Shown: in pieces, positions 11,904 to 23,099 of the stretch
Numbering within the stretch: position 1 is the stretch's first letter
Layout: each line of letters begins with the position of its first letter
Origin: Galerina marginata
Lineage: Eukaryota; Basidiomycota; Agaricomycetes; Agaricales; Galerinaceae
DNA length: 64,000 bases
Assembly (NCBI GenBank): GCA_023014335.1
Contig: JAECYW010000015.1
Location: 1,775,613-1,839,612 of the forward strand
Direction of reading: 5' to 3'
Program-made: the position numbers and the translations under genes
Notes under the pieces: generated by a model
What the model was told of the DNA's origin: nothing
The model's input: the letters and a program-made list of their open reading frames with translations, nothing else
Databases searched by the model: none

Positions 11904-13292
11904 CTACAACGCTATCCCTATTGGCTCTGTAATGAACCGAGAGTCCTGTAACCCTGTGTCATACGATGGTGGAGCCTCCGCTCCAGCAAGCTCAAAAATA
12001 GGTTGCTCCTGTACTTCGAAGATGAGATGACTTTTTTGACGGGTACCAGCTGGAGCGGATGCCGAGTCATGATTGAACGGCTCGAGGCTGGATGTGCTGC
12101 TTCCCACGGACGCCCGCTTCCGTTTCTTCATTCTGCGACGCATGCAGAAGATACCAAGAATAAGGAGCACCAAGACGACTGCAGTGCTTGAACATCCAAC
12201 AACTATTGCTATATTTGAACTCCGTTTTCCTGTCGTCGTAGCATTTATGGTCGGTGATGTCGTAAGTGTTGTTGATGGCGTAGTAAGAATTGTCGGTGTT
12301 GGCGTCGCGGACATGTTCGGGTTTGTTGTGGTGTTTCGGACCACTAAACTGGTTAGAGAAAGAGGAATAGGCTTGCCCCCGGGGTCCGAAAGGCCTTTAT
12401 AAACAACTTTTAATATATGGCGACCACGAGGATAGGCAGGCGTTCCAAAGAGGAGGGATTGTCTTTCAAAACTGCCATTCAAGTTCTGACTTACCAGTGG
12501 CCCAAGGGAATAATAAGGCCCTGGTTCCTCATTATCGACGGAAACTGAAAATTGGCTCGGACTGTACTCTGCAAAGGTATTGTTGTAAAGCCCAAACCAA
12601 AGTATTGCACTACCTAAAGAACCAAGATTAACTACGGTCTCCCGATTCATGAACAACGCACCATTAAACTCGAATGTAAAATCCGCCCCGACTTGAGTCG
12701 TGACACGGGGTGCAGAAGGGAAGTTAGTGGGATCTTGCCGTTCCCAACCGTCTGAAAAGTTAAACATTGGGTAGTTGGAATTGAGCAGAAGATCGGCAGC
12801 AGGCACAGGGATAGACGTTTCGTAAGTTAGATAGTCGAACAATATTGGGCGACCTTCCGAGGCGTTGACTGAAATATGGATCTCGTGCTGAACTTGACCT
12901 TCTGGTAGTTCCTTCAGCGAGCAGCAGATACCATCGCCACCATCACCAGAGACGGTTAAAACTCGGACATCATCCATAAAACAATGCCACAAATTTCCAT
13001 CCTCCAGTGTAGCGCCTCCTGGAACTTGGCCACAAGCAGTTATGCTGGAACCTGTGACAGATTACACATTAATATTCAATGCAGCTACGGTTATCAAAAT
13101 ATTGGGAATACCAGAAAAAGAGAATTTCAAGTCAGTCGTATTAGTCGTCTCGTGCAAAGTGCCATACATAGGGTAATCGAAGGATGTTGGCGGGAGTGAA
13201 CTCAGGCTGTTTACCCAGCCGGGACCATACTGAATTTTGGGGTTACTGTCATCTACAAGGACTGTGGTCGTCGGGCTTGGTATAGCGGCCAT
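11904..13292 (-). CDS. Single-pass membrane protein, paralog 1
   Basis: Two exons (13112-13292 and 11904-13051, 60-bp intron) give an in-frame protein of about 442 residues. The N-terminal half is an extracellular-type beta-rich region starting MAAIPSPTTTVLVDDSNP, with YGPGWVN and YPMYGTLHET motifs and many N-glycosylation sequons. A Thr/Ser/Pro-rich stalk follows, then one transmembrane helix (AIVVGCSSTAVVLVLLILGI) and a basic stop-transfer stretch RRRMKKRKR. The cytoplasmic tail of about 80 residues ends near APPSYDTG. There is no classical signal peptide at this start. The architecture matches a large agaricomycete family of wall-sensor-like or unknown membrane proteins. A paralog lies at 27442-28772. 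A TATA box is at 13370-13377, and an 11.6-kb transposon begins about 40 bp upstream of it. Confidence 0.85.
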
Positions 13293-13369
13293 GGGTTGCG
13301 CTGTCTCAACGGCGCGGCGTGGACTGAAACTGGAGGTGGGAAACGTAAGCTGTGGTCATTTATCGCGCC

Positions 13370-13377
13370 TTTATATG
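13370..13377 (-). promoter_or_regulatory. TATA box of membrane protein paralog 1
   Basis: On the minus strand ATATAAAG lies about 80 nt upstream of the ATG at 13292. Paralog 2 has the equivalent TATAAAAG at 28851-28858 at the same relative place, and both are followed upstream by TTTATCAGAG/TTTATCAAAG and CATCAACTGA. Confidence 0.65.
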
Positions 13378-13411
13378 TTCCTCTGATAAATCAGTTGATG
13401 ATCTCTAAGTG

Positions 13412-13417
13412 CCCAAC
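13412..13417. repeat. Left target-site duplication CCCAAC
   Basis: CCCAAC immediately precedes the left terminal inverted repeat. The same 6-mer follows the right terminus at 24998-25003. The related uninterrupted locus at 28891-28906 reads GGTG-CTCCAC-GGCTGC, one copy of the corresponding hexamer between the same flanks. Confidence 0.85.
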
Positions 13418-13475
13418 TATGGAAAGCCGGAGCACCATGCTCTAAAGTTGTAGCCAAACAGTCCATATAAGGTGA
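13418..13475 (+). repeat. Left terminal inverted repeat (58 bp)
   Basis: It starts TATGGAAAGCCGGAGCACCA and ends CCATATAAGGTGA. It is the reverse complement of 24940-24997 except for one T/C difference (AAAGTTGTAG against AAAGTCGTAG). Similarity stops abruptly after the 58th base. Confidence 0.9.
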
Positions 13476-13599
13476 TACCCAGCTTAGACGATGAGTTACC
13501 GTCAGTAGAGACCCAGGACACCCCGGAACGACTTTCGGCGGCAGTTGTGCATTGCCAAATGTGGCCCAAACCATGAGCAAACTCCTGCTGTGTAGCTAA

Positions 13600-13955
13600 T
13601 TTGTAGCATAGCGCATCTCCAATGGACCGGTATTATACCAAGCTAAGTTGATGGGTAACAAAACACTATTAGACAAGATACATGTAGAAATTATGACCGT
13701 CAGGTGCTTTGGAATGAGGATATTGTGTTTGCACCGACATATTTGCCCCGTGGGAATCTTCCGCTGCGCGACTAATTCGTAACATACCTCATGCTCAGTC
13801 AACCAGTATTATACAAAATTTAACATACGAATTAAATACTACTATTAGAAGGCTGCCACAAAAAATTACGACCGTCGGATGTCTTGGGATCGAGAAATCT
13901 TGTCTGCATTGCCTATGCAGCCCGTGTGAACTGCCCAATGTGATGTAATGTCCGG
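13600..13955 (-). repeat. Left subterminal repeats of the transposon (2 units)
   Basis: Two units about 176 bp apart each contain, on the minus strand, a block like CCTTCTAATAGT followed by GTATAATAC and a CATGA..GAATTAG block. They are inverted relative to the six units at 23100-24790. Units have diverged by point changes and small gaps. Such arrays in large transposons often bind transposase; that role is inferred. Confidence 0.75.
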
Positions 13956-13963
13956 AAATAGCT

Positions 13964-16572
13964 TTGTCGGCAGTCATACACGTTGTTTGCGTGCGCCAGT
14001 ATCATCCTCAAATCTTGCCATCGCTATCCTCATCTGTCTTCCTCTCTTTGCTACTGTATATGCCTGAATATCGCGAATGCCTAGCTCACTTTCTCTTTCT
14101 CTTGTGGTTCCTTCAATACTGTCAACAGAAAGGTTTTGATCTCCATGTTCTTGGGCTTTGGACCGACAAAACTTATGGGAAGGCGAAGAAGCCTAAAAAG
14201 ACAGACTTTGTTCTTAAACTTGATCATAGCTCTAACGAGAAGCGAGGAAATGCTGGCAAACAAGGCTCTCTTTGGCCTCCAATGTGGAAAAAGGGCAGAA
14301 ATAATCCGAATCCTCCCTCCATCAATCAGCTGGAATGGCAAGATGTACGAACAACAGCAAGGGCTATTATATTAAATCTTGGCGCTCTCCACTTTCAGGT
14401 CAGCCACAAGCACTGTACCTACCAGATCTTTCTTTGCTTGCTTATTTTACTCCATAGCTCGCATACCTTACGCACACCTCTGTGCAATGCTTCAACAGAT
14501 CCACTTGGGACAATGTTGTCAGGCAAACACCAACAGCTACCCGCGGATATCGCATTGCCCTTGCATTCGAGTTCAACGACTACGTCGTGGCATTTCTATC
14601 GATTGACCAGCTTATTCAGGTATCGTAATATGTTCATCTGATGCCTAGTGGATTAACTGATCGGTTTCGGTTTCTAGCCTTTGTGGGTTGAAGCTGAAAG
14701 TGAATTGCCTTCGCCACCAGTTGATGTTTACTCCTCATATCGCCAATTTTTGGCTGAGGTCACAGAATGGATTCGAAGACGTTCGGGTCTGGCCCGATCG
14801 GCTTATGCTTGCGAGGTGATTCGGAAATACGGAAGATTTGTGTTTGGTGGAGTCGGGATCTACACGGTTTGCGAGCTGTTTTTTGATGCAGGTATGTCTT
14901 AGTTTCTTCGATGATTCTGTTTGACTTACTAAGATGTTCTTAACGTACAGGTCTTTCGCTGTTTCTAACTGAGAAAGAGTTGTTTGATTGTCCATCTCGG
15001 ACTGCAAGGTTTTGCGAAGCGTTCTGGGCCTATGCTCACAAGTCGCATCACGAACTACCGTAAAATTCCAGAGATAATATTCATCCATGTGATCTAATCG
15101 TTCCTTCATAGGGTGCTTCTGAAATCAGCAATGGTTGATGGCATTATTGCTCCTACTCGTGAACAGCGGGAAAGATATTCGACTTGGCTTCATATATATG
15201 GAAAAAATAAGGCCAAAATTACAACACGAATGGCAGAATTTTTGGACAAGTATAACGTGAGCTTGTTTTCGCAAGACCGTTCCGCTTACTGAGTCACATT
15301 ATAGGAGGTCTTTGATCAGCACAGTGAATCTGAAATCTGGTACAGGAACTCAATCACTGGATGGCCTGATGTCTTTGAGCCAGATCTTATCCAAGTCGCT
15401 CTCACAGATACGTCCAAAGTAATAAATCTTGGCCATTTAATATTCGGCGAGGAGCAATGGAAGGCACTTGGTGGATCTGTTCCAGATACCGATGATCCGC
15501 TAACTGCTTTCTATCGAGAATCGGGTGCGGTTGATACAGTTTTCATTATTGTTCATGTATCTGACAGTTAATATTATTTCTAGGAGCAATCGGTCGCAAA
15601 ACACACCTTGGACAATATGACACTTTGTTTTCCGGTGAAGATTCTGGTCGAAGGAAAATCAAGGGTTCATTAACATATCGAATAAATGACCATAAGCAGG
15701 TGTGGTCTCTGACGAGAGCATTTCCGGATAACTGCTTTGCAGATGAGAATACAACACCGTACGTTCATATACTCTCCAACTTCCAAGGGATATGGCTTAT
15801 GTATATTACAGGGACCCACCTGTGCAAGAAATCACAGGAAAGAAGAGAGAAGATATGCTTTTCAAGACAATTGTGAACAGTCAAAAAGATGTTGCTGTCG
15901 GTCCGCTTGAGTATTGCGGAAACGGTATTGTGATTCGTACAACACACAGGGAAAAAAGGTGGCACCCATTTTTTTGCAATTTTAATAGAGCTGACACCTC
16001 ACGTTATTAGGGCTTCTGCAGTGCGGGCAACTCGGGAGCAGATCCTATCGCAGCCATCCTTGATTGGAAGCAGCAAGTTCCGCCTTGGCTACTTCTCTTC
16101 ACAGAAGCGCCAGCGGTCACCTTCGCCAGCTGAGATGCCTGGCCCTGATTGTATATCATCTGCCGGAAACACCCCAGCTGAAGAAAACTCTCAATCATCA
16201 GACTCTGATAGCTTCCCAGTTCCAAGATGGAATAGTCACAACGCATCTTCATCTGGTGGTGATGTGCTGAGTGATGATCCCAAATTGGATGTTCCATCTT
16301 CTCCATCGGTTTCAACCATTTCCCAAATTTCTACGGACTATATTTCATCATCTGACGCACTATCAGACACATCATCCAGCCCAGAAATCAAATTGCAAGC
16401 TCCACGAAAAAAGAAGAAAACGAGACATATATCGGCAGACAAGGCTCTCATACTCGAAAGCATGCCACAACCAGATATTGGGGAACCATCTACCTCTTCC
16501 TCAAGGGTAACAAGGGAGAGAAAAGACGTAAGTTATGTTCGGAAAAAGCGCCAGTACACAAAGAAGAAGTAG
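13964..16572 (+). CDS. Unrecognised multi-exon protein carried by the transposon
   Basis: Successive exons joined by short GT..AG introns can be followed: GFDLHVLGLWTDKTYG (near 14130), LEWQDVRTTARAIILNLGA (near 14335), ATRGYRIALAFEFNDYVVAF (near 14540), PLWVEAESELPSPP (14679), LSLFLTEKELFDCPSRTARF (near 14951), SAMVDGIIAPTREQ (15124), SESEIWYRNSITGWPDVFEP, IGRKTHLGQYDTLFSGEDSG (15586), YYRDPPVQEITGKKRED, and a long last exon from about 16014 to TAG at 16570-16572. The last exon is Ser/Pro-rich with a basic cluster (RKKKKTR) and a very basic end (KKRQYTKKK), suggesting nuclear localisation or nucleic-acid contact. I do not know the family. The start is uncertain (ATG 13964 or 14060). The segment 14400-14540 contains a TAG in the best frame that may be intronic or a lesion. 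Confidence 0.6.
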
Positions 16573-16831
16573 TGTACATTGAAAGAATTGAAAGATCTGT
16601 TTCTATCAATTTTTTGTTGAAGATGTTCTCAATGAAAGTAAAGTTAAACAGGACCTAATATTCAATGAGCTGGGTCACGGGTGTAAGGTTATACTTATAC
16701 GACTTCAGATCTAAACAAAAAGCGGGATTCCTATGCTATACGACCTACGTCTATTATTATTTTCTAACGATAACATTAGAATGAAGAGAGACACAAATTA
16801 AGAGGTCATGAAACTAAGAGTCACCGAAACA

Positions 16832-19800
16832 TCACTCTTCGTCGGAGTCATATGCAGCGGGTAGGAGCCGTTTCTTGCCCTTTGACTTCTTTGTGCCAGC
16901 TGCAGATTCTCCTTTTTTCGCAATTTCAGATGGGCTTTCAAGTTCGAACCATTGACAGTACTCGTTGCATCTGTGCTGAATGGGAAATTGATTGAACGCT
17001 TCACCAAGATTCCCATCGCCGAAGAGATCATTTCCAAGTTGTCTAATTAATATGTCAGCTTGAATGTGGAGTATGAATAACATTGAACATACGGTGAGGT
17101 CAAAATCTGTGGATCGGTGAGACAGGTTCCTACTCCTGAAGCAACGGTGAGAAGCTGAGACGGATAAACAACTTGGAACTGCACCTTGGAAGTCTGAGAC
17201 ATAAGCTACACCTCCTGTAATGACATACTGAACGTGCTGAATGAACATCAGAAATTCAGCATGCTGATAATCGGGGTCATCAGGCGAGAGGTCAGAGACC
17301 GTGCAGCACCGTGCTTGCATTATGCAAGTATTTGACAAAGTCTGTCTTCACCCCTGGCAGGACTTCTTCGAGCAGGTATGCAGCGCGATTGGTGGTTGGT
17401 GACAGGCCTGCATTATCAAGAGGTTTTTGTGCGATGGCCATTCCAGCAGCAACAAATCGGAATTCCAGAATTTTGAATGGTGGAGGGTTTTGAGAGGGGT
17501 GCAGAACCATAAAGTGGGACATAAAATCATACGCAACCTTCAAAAGGGAGTTGGCCCAGACAAGGAGCTTGCACTCCTCAAAGATTGCGAGCTCTTCTTC
17601 GGCATAAGCCAACCTGGCTATTCCACCGCGGGTGCCACGCTTCTCCCTATATGGACGTTTGAGCGCTACGGACATGCTCCGTCCTTTTTCGTTCCGGTTG
17701 GAAGATTGTTGAACCATCATACCCAATCCAGTATAGGGAAAATGCATTGAACTTTTGAAGGTCAACCGAGCAAGCATGGTAGTTTTGAATGAACCGACCC
17801 CAAGATATTCTTCTGGTCGTGGATCGTACCGAATTTGGGCTTCAAAGATCTCTGCATCTGGACCCAGCATATCTTGCCGAAGTTTTGTAGGTTCTGCGAT
17901 CAGGTCCGCAAATGTGGGTTGTGGAAGATCATGGAAGTTGATTTGCTCGAACACGTAAGGACCTGAGAGTTAGGTAAGTATACTTAAATTATGATACTTA
18001 TATCATGGTTCAACAACGTACTGCTTTTTGAGTTTTTATCGGTTGACTTGACCCCTCCTTCAATGAAACCCTGGCGTATGGCCTCGAAGTCCATTTGGAG
18101 AAGTGGGGTAGGGAATTTTGAGACTGTAGCAGCAACCTGGCGCACCATCAAAACCTTTGGATTGGTTACACGCTCCCTTGTCACGGTTGCAATGGTGGTA
18201 GTAGACCGAACTTGGTTTATATCCTCCTTTTCTTCTGCATCTGGGCCGCTGTCCTTGTCCCCGTTGTCTGACTTACTCCCATCGCCATCATCACTGCTTG
18301 CATCTGCACTCTTCAGGACAATGTCATCATCACTATCTTCTCCATCAGGAGCAGCATCCGAGTCGCCAGCAACAGACAGTGTTATTTTACGCTGAGAGTC
18401 CTTTCGAGCAACCTTGTTCAAGTTACCGACACTAGGTATGGCCTTTCGTTTCAAACGGAGGCCGTGTCCGCCTGGAAGCGTGGCAGCAGGTGTAGAGCGT
18501 GTAGTATTGTCTGCTGAGTGAGAGTGGCCATCGTAGATCTGCAAGAATTTAGAAATGAAAGTGAGAGGCTTTTAGAACGAACCTCAGCATCTTTAAAGTC
18601 TTCAATTTTCTTCCAGACATTAGGGTTGAAAACCAGGCCAAAAACGGGTGGCTTCATATTTGCCGGAACAGAAAAGATAAGGCCGCCTTCTTTTTTGCGT
18701 GGGTGGGGTTTGAGAAATGTATTAGCAAAGTAGGAGTCGTCGGATTGAGGATCAAGTCTTATCCAGCCTCCATTTGAAGCTTCTCGAACAACCATGTCGC
18801 TAATTTCGACCGAAACTGGGCCACAGTATTCAAGAAGAGGCAAGTGTAAGGTCTCGCGGATTAACCTGCAAAGAGCGCGAGCAGTAATATCCGAACTGAC
18901 ACGTAAGGGTCAGTCCGGCAACCATAATCCAGCTCGCATTTTCATTTTGATGGCAGCTGGATTATTCTCACAGCCCCCAAACGGGTAGGTGGGTAATTTC
19001 CGTTTTACAGTCGCGGACAGACAAAGTCGACAACTCTGGTATCTCGGCTCCCAGGCAAAATTTTGGTATAATTTTTTCAGAATCTTGATCAGCTCAACGA
19101 AATACGTCGAAAAACACACCTCCGAAGTTTTTCCCACGAGCGGATGTGTTCGGCCAAATTTTTGGCCAAAAATTTCGACATTTATAGACCCAATTCAGGG
19201 TCCTGGGTGACCAAAATTACCTTGAACTGGCTCATGACAAGTTAAATTTTTGAAAATGATTTCCACCGCGTTGGTGGCGCCCTTGATCACCTGTAAATGG
19301 TGGTTTTGCTGATGAACGCACTCCCAAAGAAAGTTAAGGGTCTCCGGTAGGCACCGAGCGGACCCTGATTACCGATCAATTTCTATTTTAGGTCAGTTTT
19401 TTTGAATTTATTTAGCTAAAACGGCTCGATAGAAGCTCCCAATTTCTATGGGATCATTCTCCGCTCATCAAAAGCAATCGATTGCGCTATTTTTCATTAT
19501 TTTTGGAGCAATTCCCACGATCCGGCCAATTTTTGAAGGCCCTAAACCCTTATTTGGACATTTATAAGGGAACGGCTCGATAAAATTTGATGAAATTGGT
19601 ATCGTTGGAACCGTCTCATCAATCCGCGTCGATTGCGCCTATTTTCGGGGAATTTGGTGAAGTTTGATATTTTTTGTCGACTTTGTCTGTCCGCGACTGT
19701 AGAATGTGACGGATTCAGGTCTGGTCGAGGTTTTCGCACACCTCACCGACGTCCGGCGGGGGCTGCTCGTCGTCGTCTGCTCGTTATCTCTGGCATGGGT

Positions 19801-20809
19801 GAGCTGCTATTCATACATAATAAAGCCAACTTAGATAGAACAAAATGTAATATTGTATATATCAGATATGAATAACGAAGCGCGCCACGGCTTTCGACGA
19901 AGGGACAGTGTCGGGATTTGCTCGATGTTGCCAACAACAAGCCCGACACGGGTCCGGGGAAACGGCGGAGGGGGACGGGAAATTGATGCGACGTGGCGTT
20001 ATGATCCTGGATCACGCGTAGGGTTGTGAGAATAATCCAGCTGCCATCAAAATGAAAATGCGAGCTGGATTATGGTTGCCGGACTGACCCTAAACCTTCC
20101 TTTATACCCTTTATACAATGTAAGATTTCTTAAAATCATCAAATACTAATCACTCACATCAACGATACACGGTTGCCCTTTGGCATTAAACGTGGGTGCG
20201 TAAGCATAAATATTAATCTTCACCATCCCAATCTGATTTGCATTGAGGCCTTTGAAAGAGCGCTGGGACCATAATGCTGTTTGATGACTATGCTCGCTAT
20301 GGCTTGCAGAGTATCCTGTGACGGGAGGATACCGCTGCTGCGAGACTGTTGGGGCTGGCATGGCTGTCATGCGCCCGCCTGGAGCGTGTCCTCCTAATCG
20401 GTTATGTAAAGATAAGATAATAAGTGTATAATTAGGTATGCAAAAACCTTGTCTTTGCGACTCATTTACGTTCTGGCGCATGGTCGGGAAATCGAGAGGG
20501 GGGACTGGAAAGCGAGTGTCTGTCCCAGTTTTTCGCATCTCTGAAAGCAAATTCCAGGCAATTTTATGAGAAGAAAAACCAGCTGATAAAGAGTTGTGAC
20601 GTACTGGTGTGAGTGGCATTTACCAACTTTGCAGCGGCTTCCTTTTCATCGTAATACTCTGAGCAGGATAAACAGACATATTTTATATGATTTGTGACGT
20701 CTTCTTTGGCGATACGAGGCTCTCCAGGCCTGATGACCTTTCCGCACGTCAGCCTTTCGCATGGGACTGCACGAGTTGCCACCGCATTTTCTGTGAATTG
20801 AAGGGGCAT
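16832..20809 (-). CDS. Alpha-type protein kinase, cargo of the transposon
   Basis: This is a nine-exon minus-strand gene of about 770 residues. Exons by eye: 20605-20809, 20448-20540, 20158-20393, 18583-18865, 18022-18538, 17310-17962, 17185-17263, 17093-17135 and 16832-17042. The N-terminus carries cysteine pairs (CERLTC and CLSC) resembling a zinc-binding motif. An acidic low-complexity linker follows (DGEDSDDDIVL). The C-terminal MHCK/EF2K alpha-kinase domain starts about residue 490: GVGSFKT nucleotide loop, VALKRPY with the likely ATP-binding lysine, FVKYLHN, YVITGGVAYVSDFQG, LTDPQILTSP, and FGDGNLG followed by HRCNEYC, which contains zinc-ligand residues. It ends in a basic KKSKGKKRLLP tail. 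The third intron holds a 1184-bp MITE; its donor is unsettled, because GTGAGT leaves the phase off by one while a GTGTAT 13 nt upstream restores frame. The substrate is unknown. Confidence 0.85.
18907..20090. mobile_element. PIF/Harbinger-like MITE in the alpha-kinase intron
   Basis: Near-perfect terminal inverted repeats of more than 60 bp begin GGGTCAGTCCGGCAACCATA and end with the complement at 20090. The flanking 3-bp duplication TAA lies at 18904-18906 and 20091-20093. A TAA/TTA duplication with GG-starting ends is the signature of PIF/Harbinger elements. No transposase is encoded. It contains a second complete element at 19008-19699. Together with its duplication it expands an intron of about 105 bp to about 1290 bp. 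Confidence 0.85.
19008..19699. mobile_element. Tc1/mariner-like MITE nested in the Harbinger-like MITE
   Basis: Terminal inverted repeats start CAGTCGCGGACAGACAAAGT and continue through CGACA. The right end is the reverse complement, and a TA dinucleotide flanks each side (19006-19007 and 19700-19701). CAGT ends and a TA target duplication match Tc1/mariner/pogo elements. The 692 bp have no transposase frame. Confidence 0.82.
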
Positions 20810-21012
20810 AGCGTAAATGCTAGAACAAAGGAGAGGGAGGAGAGCCTGAAAGAGACTTCATGGAACGAACTGATTAATAATCAGAATTGCACTTGATTTT
20901 TGGTTGGAGAGCGGGACAAATAACCGGTGATGTGCCATTGCAGCCTGCTCGTTTCGTTTCTTTGTTGCCACCAGAATCTTTCCTCGACCTCATTGCAAAG
21001 CATCTGTGAAGA

Positions 21013-22992
21013 ATGCCCAATCAGCATAAGCCCCTTCGTAAGTGCATTCATTATTTACCAAATGCTCTTATTATTGATGGTTCCCTAAACGCAGCTCCAA
21101 TTGAAGATATAGAGCCACACATGCGCCGTTTATGGAACATGCGCAAAAATGACAAGGAAATTGTCAGGATTCTTGTGGAGGATCATATTGATACTGATAA
21201 ATACGGCCTTGGGTATGCTTTCGCTTTTGATTTCTACACTCTTAATTGAGCTGTGGTTTTTTAGTCTCAACTCTTTTCGTAAAATTCGTCAGCAACTTGG
21301 TTTAGAACGGTCAAGACGATCGCATAACACACTGGAGAATATCCACGAGGATGTTCAGGCACTCAGGAAGCTCTTCCCTCTGGCAGGTCTTAAAGACATG
21401 ATATCTCTTCTCTTTCATGAACGGGGCAAGTCTGTTGAACGGTAGGTTATATACCATCGTTCACTATTGGCAAATTCTGAAATCCTTACAGAAGCCTCCT
21501 GGTTGAGTACTTTGGAATTTATGAATCCGATTTGGTCAAGCAAAGGAAGGCTCGGAGGCTCAAAAGGCGTCGCTTTTGGGCAGCTGGCATCAATGATTTG
21601 ATTGCCGTTGACCAGCATGACAAATGGAAGCGATTCGGCCTGGCGCTTCATGTTGGTGAAGACCCATTTTGTGGTGTAGTTCATTGGCTCAGGATTTGGC
21701 ATAACAACAACAACCCAAAACTCGTGCTTTCATATTACTTGGATTGGGCCGAAGACTTTGGATGTGAGTCATAGATCCGTATTTTATTTAAACTCTCAAA
21801 TGCCACTTTACTGAGACTAATACTGACTTACACCTCGGGCCTAGACATTCCGCTGATCACACAAAGTGACCTGGGCTCCGAAAACTATGGCATTGCAAAC
21901 GCCCAGAGCATTTTACGACAGTGGCATGATCCCCGTCTGGAAGGGACAGTTCAACACCGATGGATGCGAAGTAAGAAGAACGTCAAGCCAGAAATTGCTT
22001 GGTCCCAGTTTCGGCGCCGCTTCACACCGGGTTTCGAAGCGATTCTTCAAGAAGGTGTTACAGCTGGGTGGTATGATACTACGCGACCTCTTGACGTGTG
22101 AGTCCATATGCTATCCAGAGAAGAGATTGTTATTAACCTGGTGATCTCAGCCTTGTCTTTCGTTGGCTATTTATTCCATGGCTTCAAGTGGAAATTAACG
22201 CCTATGTGCTCAGAGTCAACAACACCTGGAAGCGAGCAGATCGCAATAAAGTACTACCCCATGGACCTCCTAACGATATATTTAACTCGCCAGATCGTTA
22301 CGGCTGCCTGGACTTTAAGGTAAGCGAGAATGAGTAGACGTTTCGAAACTCAACGCTAATGTTAACTTGCTCAAAGGTCAAGGTTCAGCCAGAAGCTTTC
22401 CAGTATGTTCGAGAGAAATTCGCTCCATCATCAGACCCTGTCTTTGAGCTTGTTCCGCCAATTTTTGCGCAGTATGCTGGCGAGGCATATATGCAAATTG
22501 GGAAGCCAGCTCTGAATTCTGCAAATATTTGGCACGTCTACCGCGAAGTTCTTCAAAGAGTTCAATCTATTGCGACTTCTGACCCTGATAGCGATAGCGG
22601 CAACACAGATCAGGAGTCAGCCAGCGGTAATGCACATCAGGACTATATAGATGCTGTGGACGAATGGCAAATTTCAGAAAGCTTACTGGATTGCACGCCC
22701 GACGTTCCGTATTCTTTGATTGAGGGCCGTGATCTCTTCGAATCAAATGATGGTTTTCAATATCTCGGTGGCGTAAATGAGGGTCGAGGACTTGGTAAGT
22801 AGTTTAATATCAATCTCTTGATCTATATCTTTAATGAGACGCCTAACAGATACCGAATTAGCGGGAAGGCTGGATGAGCTGGAGGAGGACGGTGATTTTG
22901 AGCCATGTGAGCTCGAATCTGAAGGGCCAGGTCTTGTCTTTTCAGAGGATGAGGAGGATATGTTAGACTCAGAGGAAAAACACGATTGGTAG
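21013..22992 (+). CDS. DDE transposase, integrase-related (IS3EU-like), intact
   Basis: Seven exons join in frame: 21013-21212, 21265-21441, 21492-21763, 21845-22097, 22151-22319, 22377-22794 and 22850-22992, giving 543 residues without a stop. The likely catalytic triad is Asp in AVDQHDKWKRF (about residue 167), Asp in TQSDLGSENYG (about 225) and Glu in NVKPEIAWSQ (about 269), within an RNase H-like integrase fold. Upstream are a basic region (KQRKARRLKRRRFW) and a helix-rich N-terminus possibly binding DNA. After the triad, LVFRWLFIPWLQ and the serine/aspartate-rich acidic tail ending EEKHDW are seen. Related proteins are common in agaricomycete genomes as integrase-core proteins. It should catalyse excision and insertion of the surrounding element. 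All splice sites are canonical, so it could be functional. Confidence 0.87.
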
Positions 22993-23099
22993 CTTAAGAT
23001 ATACCGTCCCTCAAGCAGATTCATGCTTTTAATCATAGTGTGCTCAGGCTTGCTGCTTCAGCAGTGCGAATCAATGCAAGAATATACAAATATACTCAC

